This document shows positions 36,375 to 44,654 of a stretch of 64,000 bases of DNA, piece by piece. Origin of the DNA: Rhodopseudomonas palustris (lineage in GTDB: Bacteria; Pseudomonadota; Alphaproteobacteria; Rhizobiales; Xanthobacteraceae); assembly GCF_003591005.1 (NCBI RefSeq), contig NZ_QYYD01000015.1, positions 79,781 to 143,780 on the forward strand, written 5' to 3'. The position numbers were made by a program, and so were the translations under genes. Each line of letters opens with the position of its first letter. Positions within the stretch are counted from its first letter, which is position 1. The notes beneath the pieces were generated by a model. The model was given only the letters and a program-made list of their open reading frames with translations, did not search any database and had not been told where the DNA came from.

Positions 36375-36406
36375 GTTGTGCAGCATTTCAGCAAAGGATA
36401 ATTTCC

Positions 36407-37060
36407 ATGAACGATTTGGCAATTATCTACCGGTCCCGCTTCTCGAATACAGGTTTTGAAAAACGGAAACGCGTCTGGAAGATACTCTGCGCCGAATTCT
36501 TTCAGAAGCACGTGCCGCCGGACTCGACCATCCTGGATCTGGCATGCGGCTACGGTGAGTTCATCAATCACATCGACGCAGCGAAGAAGTACGGCGTCGA
36601 CCTCAACCCGGATGCTCCATCGCGATTGTCGCCGGAGGTCGAATTCAAACTCACGCCAGCCTATGATCTGTCGCACATCCCGGACAACAGCGTCGATCGT
36701 GTGTTCACCTCCAATTTTCTCGAGCATTTGCCGGACAAGGCCGCCTGCGACGCCGTGCTGCAGGAGGTGTGGCGAATCCTGAAGCCGGGCGGAAAAATCA
36801 TGCTGCTCGGGCCGAATATTCGCTACGCCTACAAGGAGTATTGGGATTATTACGACCACTACCTCGCGCTATCTCACCTCTCGCTCAGCGAGGGGCTGCT
36901 GCTGGCCGGCTTTCAGCCGGAGGTGGTGACCGATCGGTTTCTGCCTTATACAATGAACAACTCCACACCGACCGCAGACTGGATGATCCGGCTGTATCTT
37001 CGGATTCCACTGGCGTGGAAGCTGCTCGGCAAGCAATTCTTCATCGTAGCCCGGAAATGA
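36407..37060 (+). CDS. SAM-dependent methyltransferase
   Basis: A 217-residue class I methyltransferase with motif I ILDLACGYGEFINHI and a C-terminal LEHLPDKAACDAVLQ and ILKPGGKIMLLGPN (motif II/III). AAGGA precedes the ATG at 36407. It overlaps gtrA by 4 bp (ATGA). It probably methylates a sugar or lipid intermediate of the polysaccharide, as part of the same operon. The substrate is inferred from context only. Confidence 0.88.
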   Translation: MNDLAIIYRSRFSNTGFEKRKRVWKILCAEFFQKHVPPDSTILDLACGYGEFINHIDAAKKYGVDLNPDAPSRLSPEVEFKLTPAYDLSHIPDNSVDRVFTSNFLEHLPDKAACDAVLQEVWRILKPGGKIMLLGPNIRYAYKEYWDYYDHYLALSHLSLSEGLLLAGFQPEVVTDRFLPYTMNNSTPTADWMIRLYLRIPLAWKLLGKQFFIVARK

Positions 37061-37485
37061 TCTTGATTAGAACGGCCAACAGCTCAATCGCAGCGATCTC
37101 GACCTCGCGCTTTGCCCGCTTCCTTCTGGTCGGCGGCGCAGCTGCGGCCATCAACGTCGCCAGTCGGGTGATCATCTCGAAATTTCTACCTTTCGAATAC
37201 GCCGTCGCGTTGGCTTTCCCGATCGCCCTGACATTTGCGTTCGTGATGTCCCGGTTGCTGGTATTCGAGCGGGCCGAAAGCTCCGCCTGGGGACAATACT
37301 TCCGCTTTTTTCTCGTCAATCTGGTGGCGTTGGCGCAGGTATGGCTGGTCAGCGTCGGATTGGCCAAATGGCTGTTTCCGATGATCGGCTGGACCTTCCA
37401 TTCCGAGCTGATCGCCCACACAGTCGGAGTGTGCAGCCCGGTATTGACAAGCTACTACGCGCACAAGGTTTTCACGTTCAGATAG
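37057..37485 (+). CDS. GtrA family membrane protein (putative polyprenyl-sugar flippase)
   Basis: A 142-residue protein with four predicted membrane helices: FARFLLVGGAAAAINVASR, AVALAFPIALTFAFVMSR, YFRFFLVNLVALAQVWLV and the C-terminal VGVCSPVLTSYYAHKVFTF. GtrA proteins are thought to flip polyprenyl-phosphate-linked sugars. In mycobacteria a GtrA homologue (Rv3789) lies directly beside dprE1/dprE2, so finding one in this operon strengthens the arabinose-donor reading. The start overlaps the methyltransferase stop by 4 bp. Confidence 0.87.
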   Translation: MILIRTANSSIAAISTSRFARFLLVGGAAAAINVASRVIISKFLPFEYAVALAFPIALTFAFVMSRLLVFERAESSAWGQYFRFFLVNLVALAQVWLVSVGLAKWLFPMIGWTFHSELIAHTVGVCSPVLTSYYAHKVFTFR

Positions 37486-37569
37486 TCAGAGTTCGGTCAA
37501 TTGAAGGCGGCGCCATTGGGCGCGGCAACCTATACAGATGGGGCGTTCCCAGGAAAGGTCGGACCCACG

Positions 37570-39168
37570 ATGCCCGTCGACGTCGCTCGTCTTGGTCCGC
37601 AGGAATCGGCGGATCGGCTGACCCGCCTGGTATGGTTGGCGGCAATCGTCCTGATCGTGTTCGGCGTCAAGCTGCTTTTCATCCGCCAATTCGGGTCGGC
37701 GGTGCCATATTGGGATCAATGGGATGCTGAAGCCGATCTGATCTATAAGCCGTACCTGAATTCCAGCCTGTCGCTCGAGAACCTGTTCCAGTCTCATAAC
37801 GAGCACCGTATTTTCATCTCTCGAATACTGACCTTGATTTTGTTCGAGATCGACGGTGGCTGGGATCCGATCCTGCAGATGGCGGTGAATGCGGGGCTGC
37901 ATGTCATTGCGATTGTCATACTCGTACTGGCGCTCCGACCGATCATTCGTCCAGATCAGTTTGGCCTCCTCGTCCTGTTCTCAACGCTGCTGTTCGCTCT
38001 GCCGATCGGGTGGGAGAATCTGCTGGCTGGTTTCCAGAGTCAGTTTTATTTTCTCTTGATGTTTTCACTGCTGGCGCTGAAAGGCTTTGCAGGCGCCCCG
38101 GCTTTCAGTCTGGTGTGGTGGGGAAGTGCGCTCTGCGCAGTGGCTGCCTATTTTTCGATGGCCTCGGGCGCACTCACGGCTGCGGCAGCGGTGGCCCTGG
38201 TGGGCGCTCAGTTTGTGCTCCGGCATCGAACCGGCCGCAAAGAGCTTGTCGGCATTGTAGTACTGGTGGCGATGACCGCGGTGATGTTGGCCTTCATCCG
38301 AATCGTGCCGCAGCACGATGTCATCAAGGCGCACAGTTTTTCGGAGTTTGCTCGCGCGTTTCTCGCTCTCCTGTCCTTTCCGCGAGTCAGTCCAATTTTA
38401 GGACTTTGGGTCAATCTGCCGGCTGCAGTGTATGTTTGCGCGGTACTGCTTCGGCGGCCTGGGCTCGGATCACCACACTGGTACGTTCTCGGCTTCATCA
38501 TCTGGCTGCTCGCGCAGTCGTTATCATTGGCCTACGGTCGTGCTGCGTTTGCCACCTCACCGCGTTATCTCGACCTCATCGTCGTCGGATTGCCGATCAA
38601 TTTCGCGATCCTGTTACTTGCGTCGAACTGGATGGTGCACAGGCGAGCGCGAGCCGTCACGATGTTGGCGATGGTCGGCTGGCTCTGCATCGTCTTTTCC
38701 GGCTTGATCTGGAACACGGTGGTCTTGTCGCTTCCCGCAGTGCTCGGCAAGGGGCAACTGGGGCGCGAGCAGCAGCAGCATGTTCTGGCGTATCTGCAGA
38801 CCGGAAAGTTGGCGGAACTGCAAGGCAAGGCGGAGCAGGCGGTCCCCTATCCGGTGCCGGAGCGGCTGGCCGAGCTGCTATCGGATCCGACGATCCGGCA
38901 GGCACTTCCCGATGCAATTCGCCCCGCCGACATCGACGATCGCGCCCGGCTGGACCGAACCTTGATGAAGGGCAGGCTGCGGGGCACCACGAACTGGCTC
39001 AAATTGCAGATGCTGAACAACGCCGAGATCCTGGCCGGCGGTGGAGTCGCATTGGGATTTGCGGCGGGATGGATCGGCTTGATGCGACGTCGAGGATCGA
39101 TTGGCGACGTGGTAACGCCAAGGCCGCCCCGAACTAGCGAATTTGACCGGTTGGGCCGAACTGGATAG
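37570..39168 (+). CDS. Polytopic membrane protein, GT-C-like
   Basis: A 532-residue protein (start MPVDVARLG) with about 10-12 hydrophobic segments. The first is followed by a periplasmic loop containing PYWDQWDAEADLIYKPYL, an acidic pattern of the type seen at GT-C active sites. A soluble C-terminal stretch (about 380-470) precedes a final membrane segment. It is the last gene of the co-directional block and presumably uses the lipid-linked donor outside the inner membrane. AGGAAAGG (37551-37558) supports the ATG; a TTG at 37501 would add 23 codons. It does not closely match a family I can name. Confidence 0.75.
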   Translation: MPVDVARLGPQESADRLTRLVWLAAIVLIVFGVKLLFIRQFGSAVPYWDQWDAEADLIYKPYLNSSLSLENLFQSHNEHRIFISRILTLILFEIDGGWDPILQMAVNAGLHVIAIVILVLALRPIIRPDQFGLLVLFSTLLFALPIGWENLLAGFQSQFYFLLMFSLLALKGFAGAPAFSLVWWGSALCAVAAYFSMASGALTAAAAVALVGAQFVLRHRTGRKELVGIVVLVAMTAVMLAFIRIVPQHDVIKAHSFSEFARAFLALLSFPRVSPILGLWVNLPAAVYVCAVLLRRPGLGSPHWYVLGFIIWLLAQSLSLAYGRAAFATSPRYLDLIVVGLPINFAILLLASNWMVHRRARAVTMLAMVGWLCIVFSGLIWNTVVLSLPAVLGKGQLGREQQQHVLAYLQTGKLAELQGKAEQAVPYPVPERLAELLSDPTIRQALPDAIRPADIDDRARLDRTLMKGRLRGTTNWLKLQMLNNAEILAGGGVALGFAAGWIGLMRRRGSIGDVVTPRPPRTSEFDRLGRTG

Positions 39169-39235
39169 TCGTAAGGAGCTGAACCGGTTACGGCCGACAC
39201 TTGTCGCATGTTGCGGGCATCATCGCGGATACATC

Positions 39236-39808
39236 ATGAATATCGAAAAGCTAAGCATTCCCGGCCTGCTCCTCGTCACCCCGAACAAGCACGGCGACCA
39301 GCGCGGTTTTTTCTCGGAGACGTTTCGTGCGGACGTGTTCACGGCGGCAGCTGGCCCCGTGCAATTCGTTCAGGACAATCATGTGCTGTCGACCCAGCGC
39401 GGCGTCGTTCGGGGGTTGCACTTTCAGACTCCGCCCCATGCGCAAGGCAAGCTGGTCCGATGCACGCGCGGCGCGATTCTCGACGTCGGCGTCGATATTC
39501 GGGTCGGTTCGCCAACCTATGGACAACATGTTGCTGTGGAGCTGTCCGCCGATAACTGGCGGCAACTCTGGGTTCCGCCGGGGTTTGCCCATGGGTATGT
39601 CACTTTGGAAGACAATTGCGAGGTGATCTACAAAGTCACCGACTACTATGCGCCGGATTGCGATCGCGGGATCGCCTGGGACGACCCGGCTTTGGCGATC
39701 GATTGGCGGATCCCCGCTTCCGAGGTTATTCTCTCGGACAAGGACAAGAAGCAGCCGCGCTTGCAGGACGCCGCTGCAGCGTTTCATTTTGTCATCGGGG
39801 AGTCGTGA
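39236..39808 (+). CDS. rmlC: dTDP-4-dehydrorhamnose 3,5-epimerase
   Basis: A 190-residue cupin-fold epimerase, the third enzyme of dTDP-L-rhamnose synthesis. It has DQRGFFSETFRADVF, the catalytic His segment RGLHFQTPPHAQGKLVR, and VPPGFAHGYVTLEDNCEVIYKVTDYY, all canonical. Its stop codon abuts the ATG of rmlB with no spacer, and the genes run rmlC-rmlB-rmlD-rmlA. L-rhamnose made here is probably the substrate for the RgpF-like and GT2 enzymes in the island. Confidence 0.97.
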   Translation: MNIEKLSIPGLLLVTPNKHGDQRGFFSETFRADVFTAAAGPVQFVQDNHVLSTQRGVVRGLHFQTPPHAQGKLVRCTRGAILDVGVDIRVGSPTYGQHVAVELSADNWRQLWVPPGFAHGYVTLEDNCEVIYKVTDYYAPDCDRGIAWDDPALAIDWRIPASEVILSDKDKKQPRLQDAAAAFHFVIGES

Positions 39809-40861
39809 ATGCGGGTGATTGTCACGGGTGGTGCGGGTTTTATCGGATCCGCAGTTTGCCGGCACTTCGTCGATGACCTGCAATACGATGTGGTTGTCGT
39901 CGACAAGATCACCTACGCGGGAAATCTTGAATCGCTCGCCCCGGTGGCGTCGAGTTCGCATTATGCGTTCGAGCAGCACGACATCTGCGACGCCGAGGCC
40001 GTCAAGGCGATCTTCGACAAGCATCAGCCGGACGCCGTGGTGCATCTTGCGGCCGAGAGCCACGTCGACCGCTCGATCTCCGGTTCGGATGTCTTCGTGA
40101 AGACCAATGTGCTCGGGACCTTCACCTTGCTGGAGGCCGCGCGCCGGTATGTGAACTCCGACCGAAAGAAGGATGCTCCCGAGTTTCGCTTCGTCCATGT
40201 GTCCACGGACGAGGTCTATGGATCGTTAGGGGAGACCGGCCTGTTCACCGAGACGACGCCCTACGATCCGAGTTCACCTTACTCGGCGACCAAAGCAGCG
40301 TCGGACCACCTCGCCAAGGCGTGGCATCGCACCTACGGCTTGCCGGTGATCGTGTCGAACTGCTCCAACAATTACGGACCGTATCACTTCCCGGAAAAGC
40401 TGATTCCGCTCGTGATCCTCAACGCGCTCGATCGCAAGCCGCTGCCGGTTTATGGCGACGGCTCCAACGTGCGCGACTGGCTGTATGTCGAGGACCACGC
40501 CCGCGCGCTCGGCATCATTCTGGCCAAAGGGCGGCCCGGCGAGACCTACAACATCGGTGGCCGCAATGAGCGGCAGAATATCGAGGTCGTTCGGCAGATC
40601 TGCACCTGGATGGATCGGCTCCGACCTGGCAGCACCTCCCACCATGACCTGATCACGTTCGTGACGGATCGTCCGGGTCATGATCATCGCTATGCGATCG
40701 ACGCCACCAAGCTGGAGAACGAGCTGGGCTGGCGCGCGCAAGAGACCTTCGAGACCGGCATTGAAAAGACGGTGCGGTGGTATCTCGATCGGTCGGATTG
40801 GTGGAAGCCGCTGCGCGACCGGGTCTATGGCGGCGAGCGCCTCGGCCTTGTGAAGGCGTGA
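39809..40861 (+). CDS. rmlB: dTDP-glucose 4,6-dehydratase
   Basis: A 350-residue extended SDR, second step of dTDP-rhamnose synthesis. NAD motif GGAGFIGS (7-14), [19 protein letters not shown] and [10 protein letters not shown] (Tyr/Lys pair) are all present. Length is standard. It begins immediately after rmlC and precedes rmlD by 8 bp. Confidence 0.97.
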   Translation: MRVIVTGGAGFIGSAVCRHFVDDLQYDVVVVDKITYAGNLESLAPVASSSHYAFEQHDICDAEAVKAIFDKHQPDAVVHLAAESHVDRSISGSDVFVKTNVLGTFTLLEAARRYVNSDRKKDAPEFRFVHVSTDEVYGSLGETGLFTETTPYDPSSPYSATKAASDHLAKAWHRTYGLPVIVSNCSNNYGPYHFPEKLIPLVILNALDRKPLPVYGDGSNVRDWLYVEDHARALGIILAKGRPGETYNIGGRNERQNIEVVRQICTWMDRLRPGSTSHHDLITFVTDRPGHDHRYAIDATKLENELGWRAQETFETGIEKTVRWYLDRSDWWKPLRDRVYGGERLGLVKA

Positions 40862-40869
40862 GGATTCCG

Positions 40870-41757
40870 ATGCGACTGTACGTCATTGGCGCTGAGGGGC
40901 AGGTCGCGCGCTCGCTGCGCGAGGCAGCGGAGCGAAACCCCGATATTGTCTTCGGGCACGGCGCCCGGCCGGCGGTTGATCTGTTGCGGCCGGAAACGCT
41001 TGCCCAGGCCCTCGACGATTTCCGCCCCGATATCGTGGTCAACCCGGCGGCCTACACCGCCGTCGACAAGGCCGAATCCGAGCCCGAGCAGGCTTTTGCG
41101 CTGAATCGCGACGGTGCGCGGGCGGCGGCGGAGATCACCGCCGAGCGCGGACTTCCGATCGTTCATCTGTCGACCGACTACGTTTTCGACGGAGCCAAAC
41201 AGGGCCCCTATGTCGAGAGCGACGCGGTGGCGCCTCAGGGTATCTACGGCCGGTCGAAGCTCGAAGGCGAGCAGGCGGTCGCTGCGGCAAACCCGCGGCA
41301 CATCATCTTGCGCACCGCGTGGGTGTACGCGCCGTTCGGCGGCAATTTCGTGCGCACCATGCTGCGGCTTGCCGCGGAGCGCGACCGGCTTCGCGTCGTC
41401 GATGATCAGCTGGGATGTCCGACCTACGCACCGGACATCGCCGATGCGATCGTCGCTGTGGCGCGGCGTTGGGCGGGGTCGGGCTGGGATTCGCAGTTCG
41501 CCGGCGTGACTCATCTCAGCGGTCCCGATGCGCTGACCTGGTGTGGATTCGCCCGCGAGATCATGGCTGGGTCTGCCGAGCGAGGCGGTCGTTCGGTGCC
41601 CGTCGATGCGATCACCACCGCGGATTATCCCACGCCAGCGGCGCGGCCGGCCAATTCGCGGCTGTCGACGGCGCGATTGAATTCGATGTTCGGTGTCCAT
41701 CTTCCGCCGATGGCGAAATCGCTGGATGATTGTTTGGACCGTCTGCTGCGTCAATAG
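40870..41757 (+). CDS. rmlD: dTDP-4-dehydrorhamnose reductase
   Basis: A 295-residue NADPH-dependent reductase making dTDP-L-rhamnose. It has the short dinucleotide motif GAEGQVARSL in place of GxxGQLG, NPAAYTAVDKAESE, LSTDYVFDG and the YGRSKLEGE Tyr/Lys pair. It ends 12 bp before rmlA in the rmlCBDA operon. Confidence 0.96.
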   Translation: MRLYVIGAEGQVARSLREAAERNPDIVFGHGARPAVDLLRPETLAQALDDFRPDIVVNPAAYTAVDKAESEPEQAFALNRDGARAAAEITAERGLPIVHLSTDYVFDGAKQGPYVESDAVAPQGIYGRSKLEGEQAVAAANPRHIILRTAWVYAPFGGNFVRTMLRLAAERDRLRVVDDQLGCPTYAPDIADAIVAVARRWAGSGWDSQFAGVTHLSGPDALTWCGFAREIMAGSAERGGRSVPVDAITTADYPTPAARPANSRLSTARLNSMFGVHLPPMAKSLDDCLDRLLRQ

Positions 41758-41769
41758 GAGGGGATTGTC

Positions 41770-42645
41770 GTGAAAGGTATCATTCTGGCGGGAGGAAGCG
41801 GCACGCGTCTGTTTCCGATGACGTTGGTGACCTCCAAGCAGCTGCTGCCGGTCTACGACAAGCCGATGATCTACTATCCGCTGACCACGCTGATGTTGGC
41901 GGGGATTCGCGAGATCCTGTTGATCTCGACGCCTCACGATCTGCCGCTGTTCCAGGCGCTGCTCGGCGACGGCAGCAAGTGGGGCCTGTCGTTGTCATAT
42001 GCCGAGCAGCCGAAGCCTGAAGGGTTGGCCCAGGCATTCATCATCGGGGCGAAATTCGTCCAAGGCGGCCCGTCGGCGCTGATCCTCGGCGACAACATCT
42101 TCTTCGGCCACGGCCTTCCGGAACTGCTCGGCAACGCCACCGCCCGGCGCCACGGCGCGTCCGTTTTTGCGTACCGGGTTTCCGATCCGGAGCGATATGG
42201 CGTGGTGGCGTTCGACGATCAAGGCCAAGCCACCTCGATCGAAGAGAAGCCGGCCCAGCCCAAATCCAACTTCGCAGTCACTGGCCTGTATTTCTACGAC
42301 GAGCAGGTCGTGAATATCGCCGCCGATATCAAGCCATCCGCCCGCGGCGAGCTGGAAATCACCGATCTCAACCAGGTCTATCTGGACCGAGGCCAGCTTG
42401 CGGTCGAGCGGATGGGGCGGGGCTTCACCTGGCTGGACACCGGCACCCCGGACAGCCTTCTCGAAGCGGCGGAGTTCGTGGCGACGCTGGAAAAGCGCCA
42501 GGGCGTTCGCATCGCTTGCCCTGAGGAGGTGGCGTTCAACGCCGGCTTCATCGACCGGGAGCAACTGCTGCGGCTCGGCGCCGCCATGGGCAAAAGCGCC
42601 TACGGCCGCTACGTGGCGGGCCTGGCGTCACAGCCGGCCTGGTGA
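41770..42645 (+). CDS. rmlA: Glucose-1-phosphate thymidylyltransferase
   Basis: A 291-residue nucleotidyltransferase that makes dTDP-glucose, first step of the pathway. The start is a GTG ([17 protein letters not shown] follows). [20 protein letters not shown] and the dTTP-binding residues are typical of tetrameric RmlA, which is feedback-inhibited by dTDP-rhamnose. The 3' end overlaps the convergent gene at 42628 by 18 bp. Confidence 0.97.
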   Translation: MKGIILAGGSGTRLFPMTLVTSKQLLPVYDKPMIYYPLTTLMLAGIREILLISTPHDLPLFQALLGDGSKWGLSLSYAEQPKPEGLAQAFIIGAKFVQGGPSALILGDNIFFGHGLPELLGNATARRHGASVFAYRVSDPERYGVVAFDDQGQATSIEEKPAQPKSNFAVTGLYFYDEQVVNIAADIKPSARGELEITDLNQVYLDRGQLAVERMGRGFTWLDTGTPDSLLEAAEFVATLEKRQGVRIACPEEVAFNAGFIDREQLLRLGAAMGKSAYGRYVAGLASQPAW

Positions 42646-44193
42646 CAGAAATTCGCACCCGCCGGATTCGAACAGCCGCTCGCGCCCCCTGATGAACGCC
42701 GTCACCAGCTCGGCGTTCTCCTTATAGGCCGACAGTTGGCTGGCGCAGTACACCACGCCGACCATCGGGGCGTCGCCGAGGAAGCGCTGCGGATCTTTCA
42801 ACGTGCCTTCAATCAGCGGTTTCGGGGTCCAGGACGGCACCGCCAATGATCGCCGCTGTGACAGATACGGGATGACGGAGGACCAGTCGGTCCCGATGAC
42901 GATCAAGGCTCCGCCTTCGTCGGTCGTCTCGCGGACAAATTGTGCGACCCGCAGCACGGTGTCCTGACTGTAATCGCGTGTGATGAACGGAGCAAAGCGG
43001 TCGTAGAAAAGCGACAGCTGGCCAATCGCAATCACCGCCGTCAGTCCGACCGCGATCGCCCGTTGGGACGAATTGTAGATCTGTCCGAGACCGAAGCCGA
43101 TGGCCGCGATCAGAAAGATCGCGTTGGCATATTGGTAGTAGTTATGGATGATGTGAAGATTGGTGAACACCAGGAACGGGACTGCAAATCCGATCATGGC
43201 CAGCCCGGTCGCCGCCAGCGTGCGTCGGTTCGTCAGCGTCGCGCCCAATACGATCACTGCCACCAGCGCAAAACGGCCGAGTACCTCCGGAACCACACGG
43301 TCGCGGACCGTGTCGAGCCAGAGCACTGCCCCCAGTCTTTGTCCGAAGCTGCCGAAATTCCAGCTCGTCAGCACCTCTGACGTCAGCAGTTGTCCATATG
43401 GATTGGCAGCTTTGACGTGGTCGGAATACCGCACCCAGAGGATGCCGACGACCAGCGGGAGCAGCAGATTGGCGATCGTGAAGGTCGCCATCCTGAGCAG
43501 ACGGCCGTAGGATTCTGTTTGGAACGACGCCCAAAGGCGGATCAGCGTCAGAATTCCGCCGATCACCACGAAGGTTGGAAATGTCGTTGACTTCGCTAGC
43601 GCCGCGAGGCTTCCGCAAACGATTGCGGCGAGGAGCCAGTAGCGGTTCGGCGTCGCCAGGTAGCGCGCCGTGAGTGCAAGCCAACTCACCGAAAAGAACA
43701 GCGCGCATGACTCTACCAGAAACGTCCGGCTCCAATACAGATACAGCGGCGACGTGAGATAGAGAATCGCCGTCACCAGATAGGTCGCCCGACCAAAGCC
43801 GGCGGTCTTGTACAGCAGGGCGAGCGGCAGCAGCACCGCGAGGAAGAAGGAGAACCCGACCAACCGGCCTGCGGCATCGAGCGGCAGCCCCGCCCAGGCG
43901 AGGGCGGCACACAGCAGTTGGTAGATCGGGAATTCGAGCGGGACCGACCAGGGATAGCCGAGAACCGGAGTCTCGTAGGCGAGCCAGGGGCCGCCCTTCA
44001 AGATGGTGTAAGCGCTTAGGGCCGTCTGGGTCTGTCGAAACGAGTGCAGATCGAGCAGCGGGCTGCTGATACCAGTCGCCAGCACCACCAAGGCGTGGCC
44101 GCTTGCGAGCGCCAACAGCAATGTAAGCGCACGGCGCCAGGAATAGATCGCGGGCGTCGTCATCGAGATGTTGAAGGAAATATCACTGTTCAT
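42628..44193 (-). CDS. GT-C membrane glycosyltransferase (PMT/ArnT-like)
   Basis: A 521-residue polytopic protein with about 11 membrane segments. The first periplasmic loop contains [17 protein letters not shown], matching the acidic active-site region of PMT_2/ArnT enzymes that use polyprenyl-phosphate sugars; [15 protein letters not shown] is also typical. It could transfer a sugar from a lipid donor to lipid A or an O-chain. It is convergent with and overlaps rmlA by 18 bp. Confidence 0.82.
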   Translation of the reverse strand: MNSDISFNISMTTPAIYSWRRALTLLLALASGHALVVLATGISSPLLDLHSFRQTQTALSAYTILKGGPWLAYETPVLGYPWSVPLEFPIYQLLCAALAWAGLPLDAAGRLVGFSFFLAVLLPLALLYKTAGFGRATYLVTAILYLTSPLYLYWSRTFLVESCALFFSVSWLALTARYLATPNRYWLLAAIVCGSLAALAKSTTFPTFVVIGGILTLIRLWASFQTESYGRLLRMATFTIANLLLPLVVGILWVRYSDHVKAANPYGQLLTSEVLTSWNFGSFGQRLGAVLWLDTVRDRVVPEVLGRFALVAVIVLGATLTNRRTLAATGLAMIGFAVPFLVFTNLHIIHNYYQYANAIFLIAAIGFGLGQIYNSSQRAIAVGLTAVIAIGQLSLFYDRFAPFITRDYSQDTVLRVAQFVRETTDEGGALIVIGTDWSSVIPYLSQRRSLAVPSWTPKPLIEGTLKDPQRFLGDAPMVGVVYCASQLSAYKENAELVTAFIRGRERLFESGGCEFLSPGRL

Positions 44194-44654
44194 ACTATCT
44201 GTTTCCGCTTGGTCCGCACCGTGGTCGCGCTCCGAGCGGACCGTATCAAAAACACGACGTGAATCTACCGCCGGTCGCGTGGACGATCGAACGTCGCAAT
44301 ATGACCTGTCAATTCAAGACGACCTGCTGGCGATATATCAGAAACTAGTGCAGCTCGACACGATGTAAAACTGACAAATTCAAATTTGTAAAAGTAATTG
44401 ACTTAATCATATTATCATAATCAGTAGTTAATACGTGGATACAGTCCGTCCTCGTTCGAGTGGTATTCAAGAACAGCGTTCTTGAGTTGGATCTGTGGGC
44501 AGATCCATACTTTTATGGCAAAGATGCTAAGTGCGGACGTGATAACAAGGTGGTTGATAGTTGCGATATTCGTAGTACGGGTGCGGCTGCGGGTTCCAAA
44601 TTCAATTGATTCGTTGTATGATTGAACATTGCTCGGACTGCGTTGGCGGATTTG
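44194..44654. other. AT-rich intergenic region
   Basis: A strongly AT-rich gap (especially 44340-44440) between a minus-strand GT-C gene and a plus-strand glycosyltransferase. No supported gene is present. It must carry both promoters and looks like a junction of separately acquired segments. Confidence 0.55.
44386..44415 (+). promoter_or_regulatory. Candidate promoter of glycosyltransferase operon
   Basis: TTGTAA (44386-44391) and TATTAT (44410-44415) are 18 bp apart in an AT-rich stretch, 240 bp upstream of the ATG at 44655. A plausible sigma-70 type, but spacing and distance make it tentative. Confidence 0.3.
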
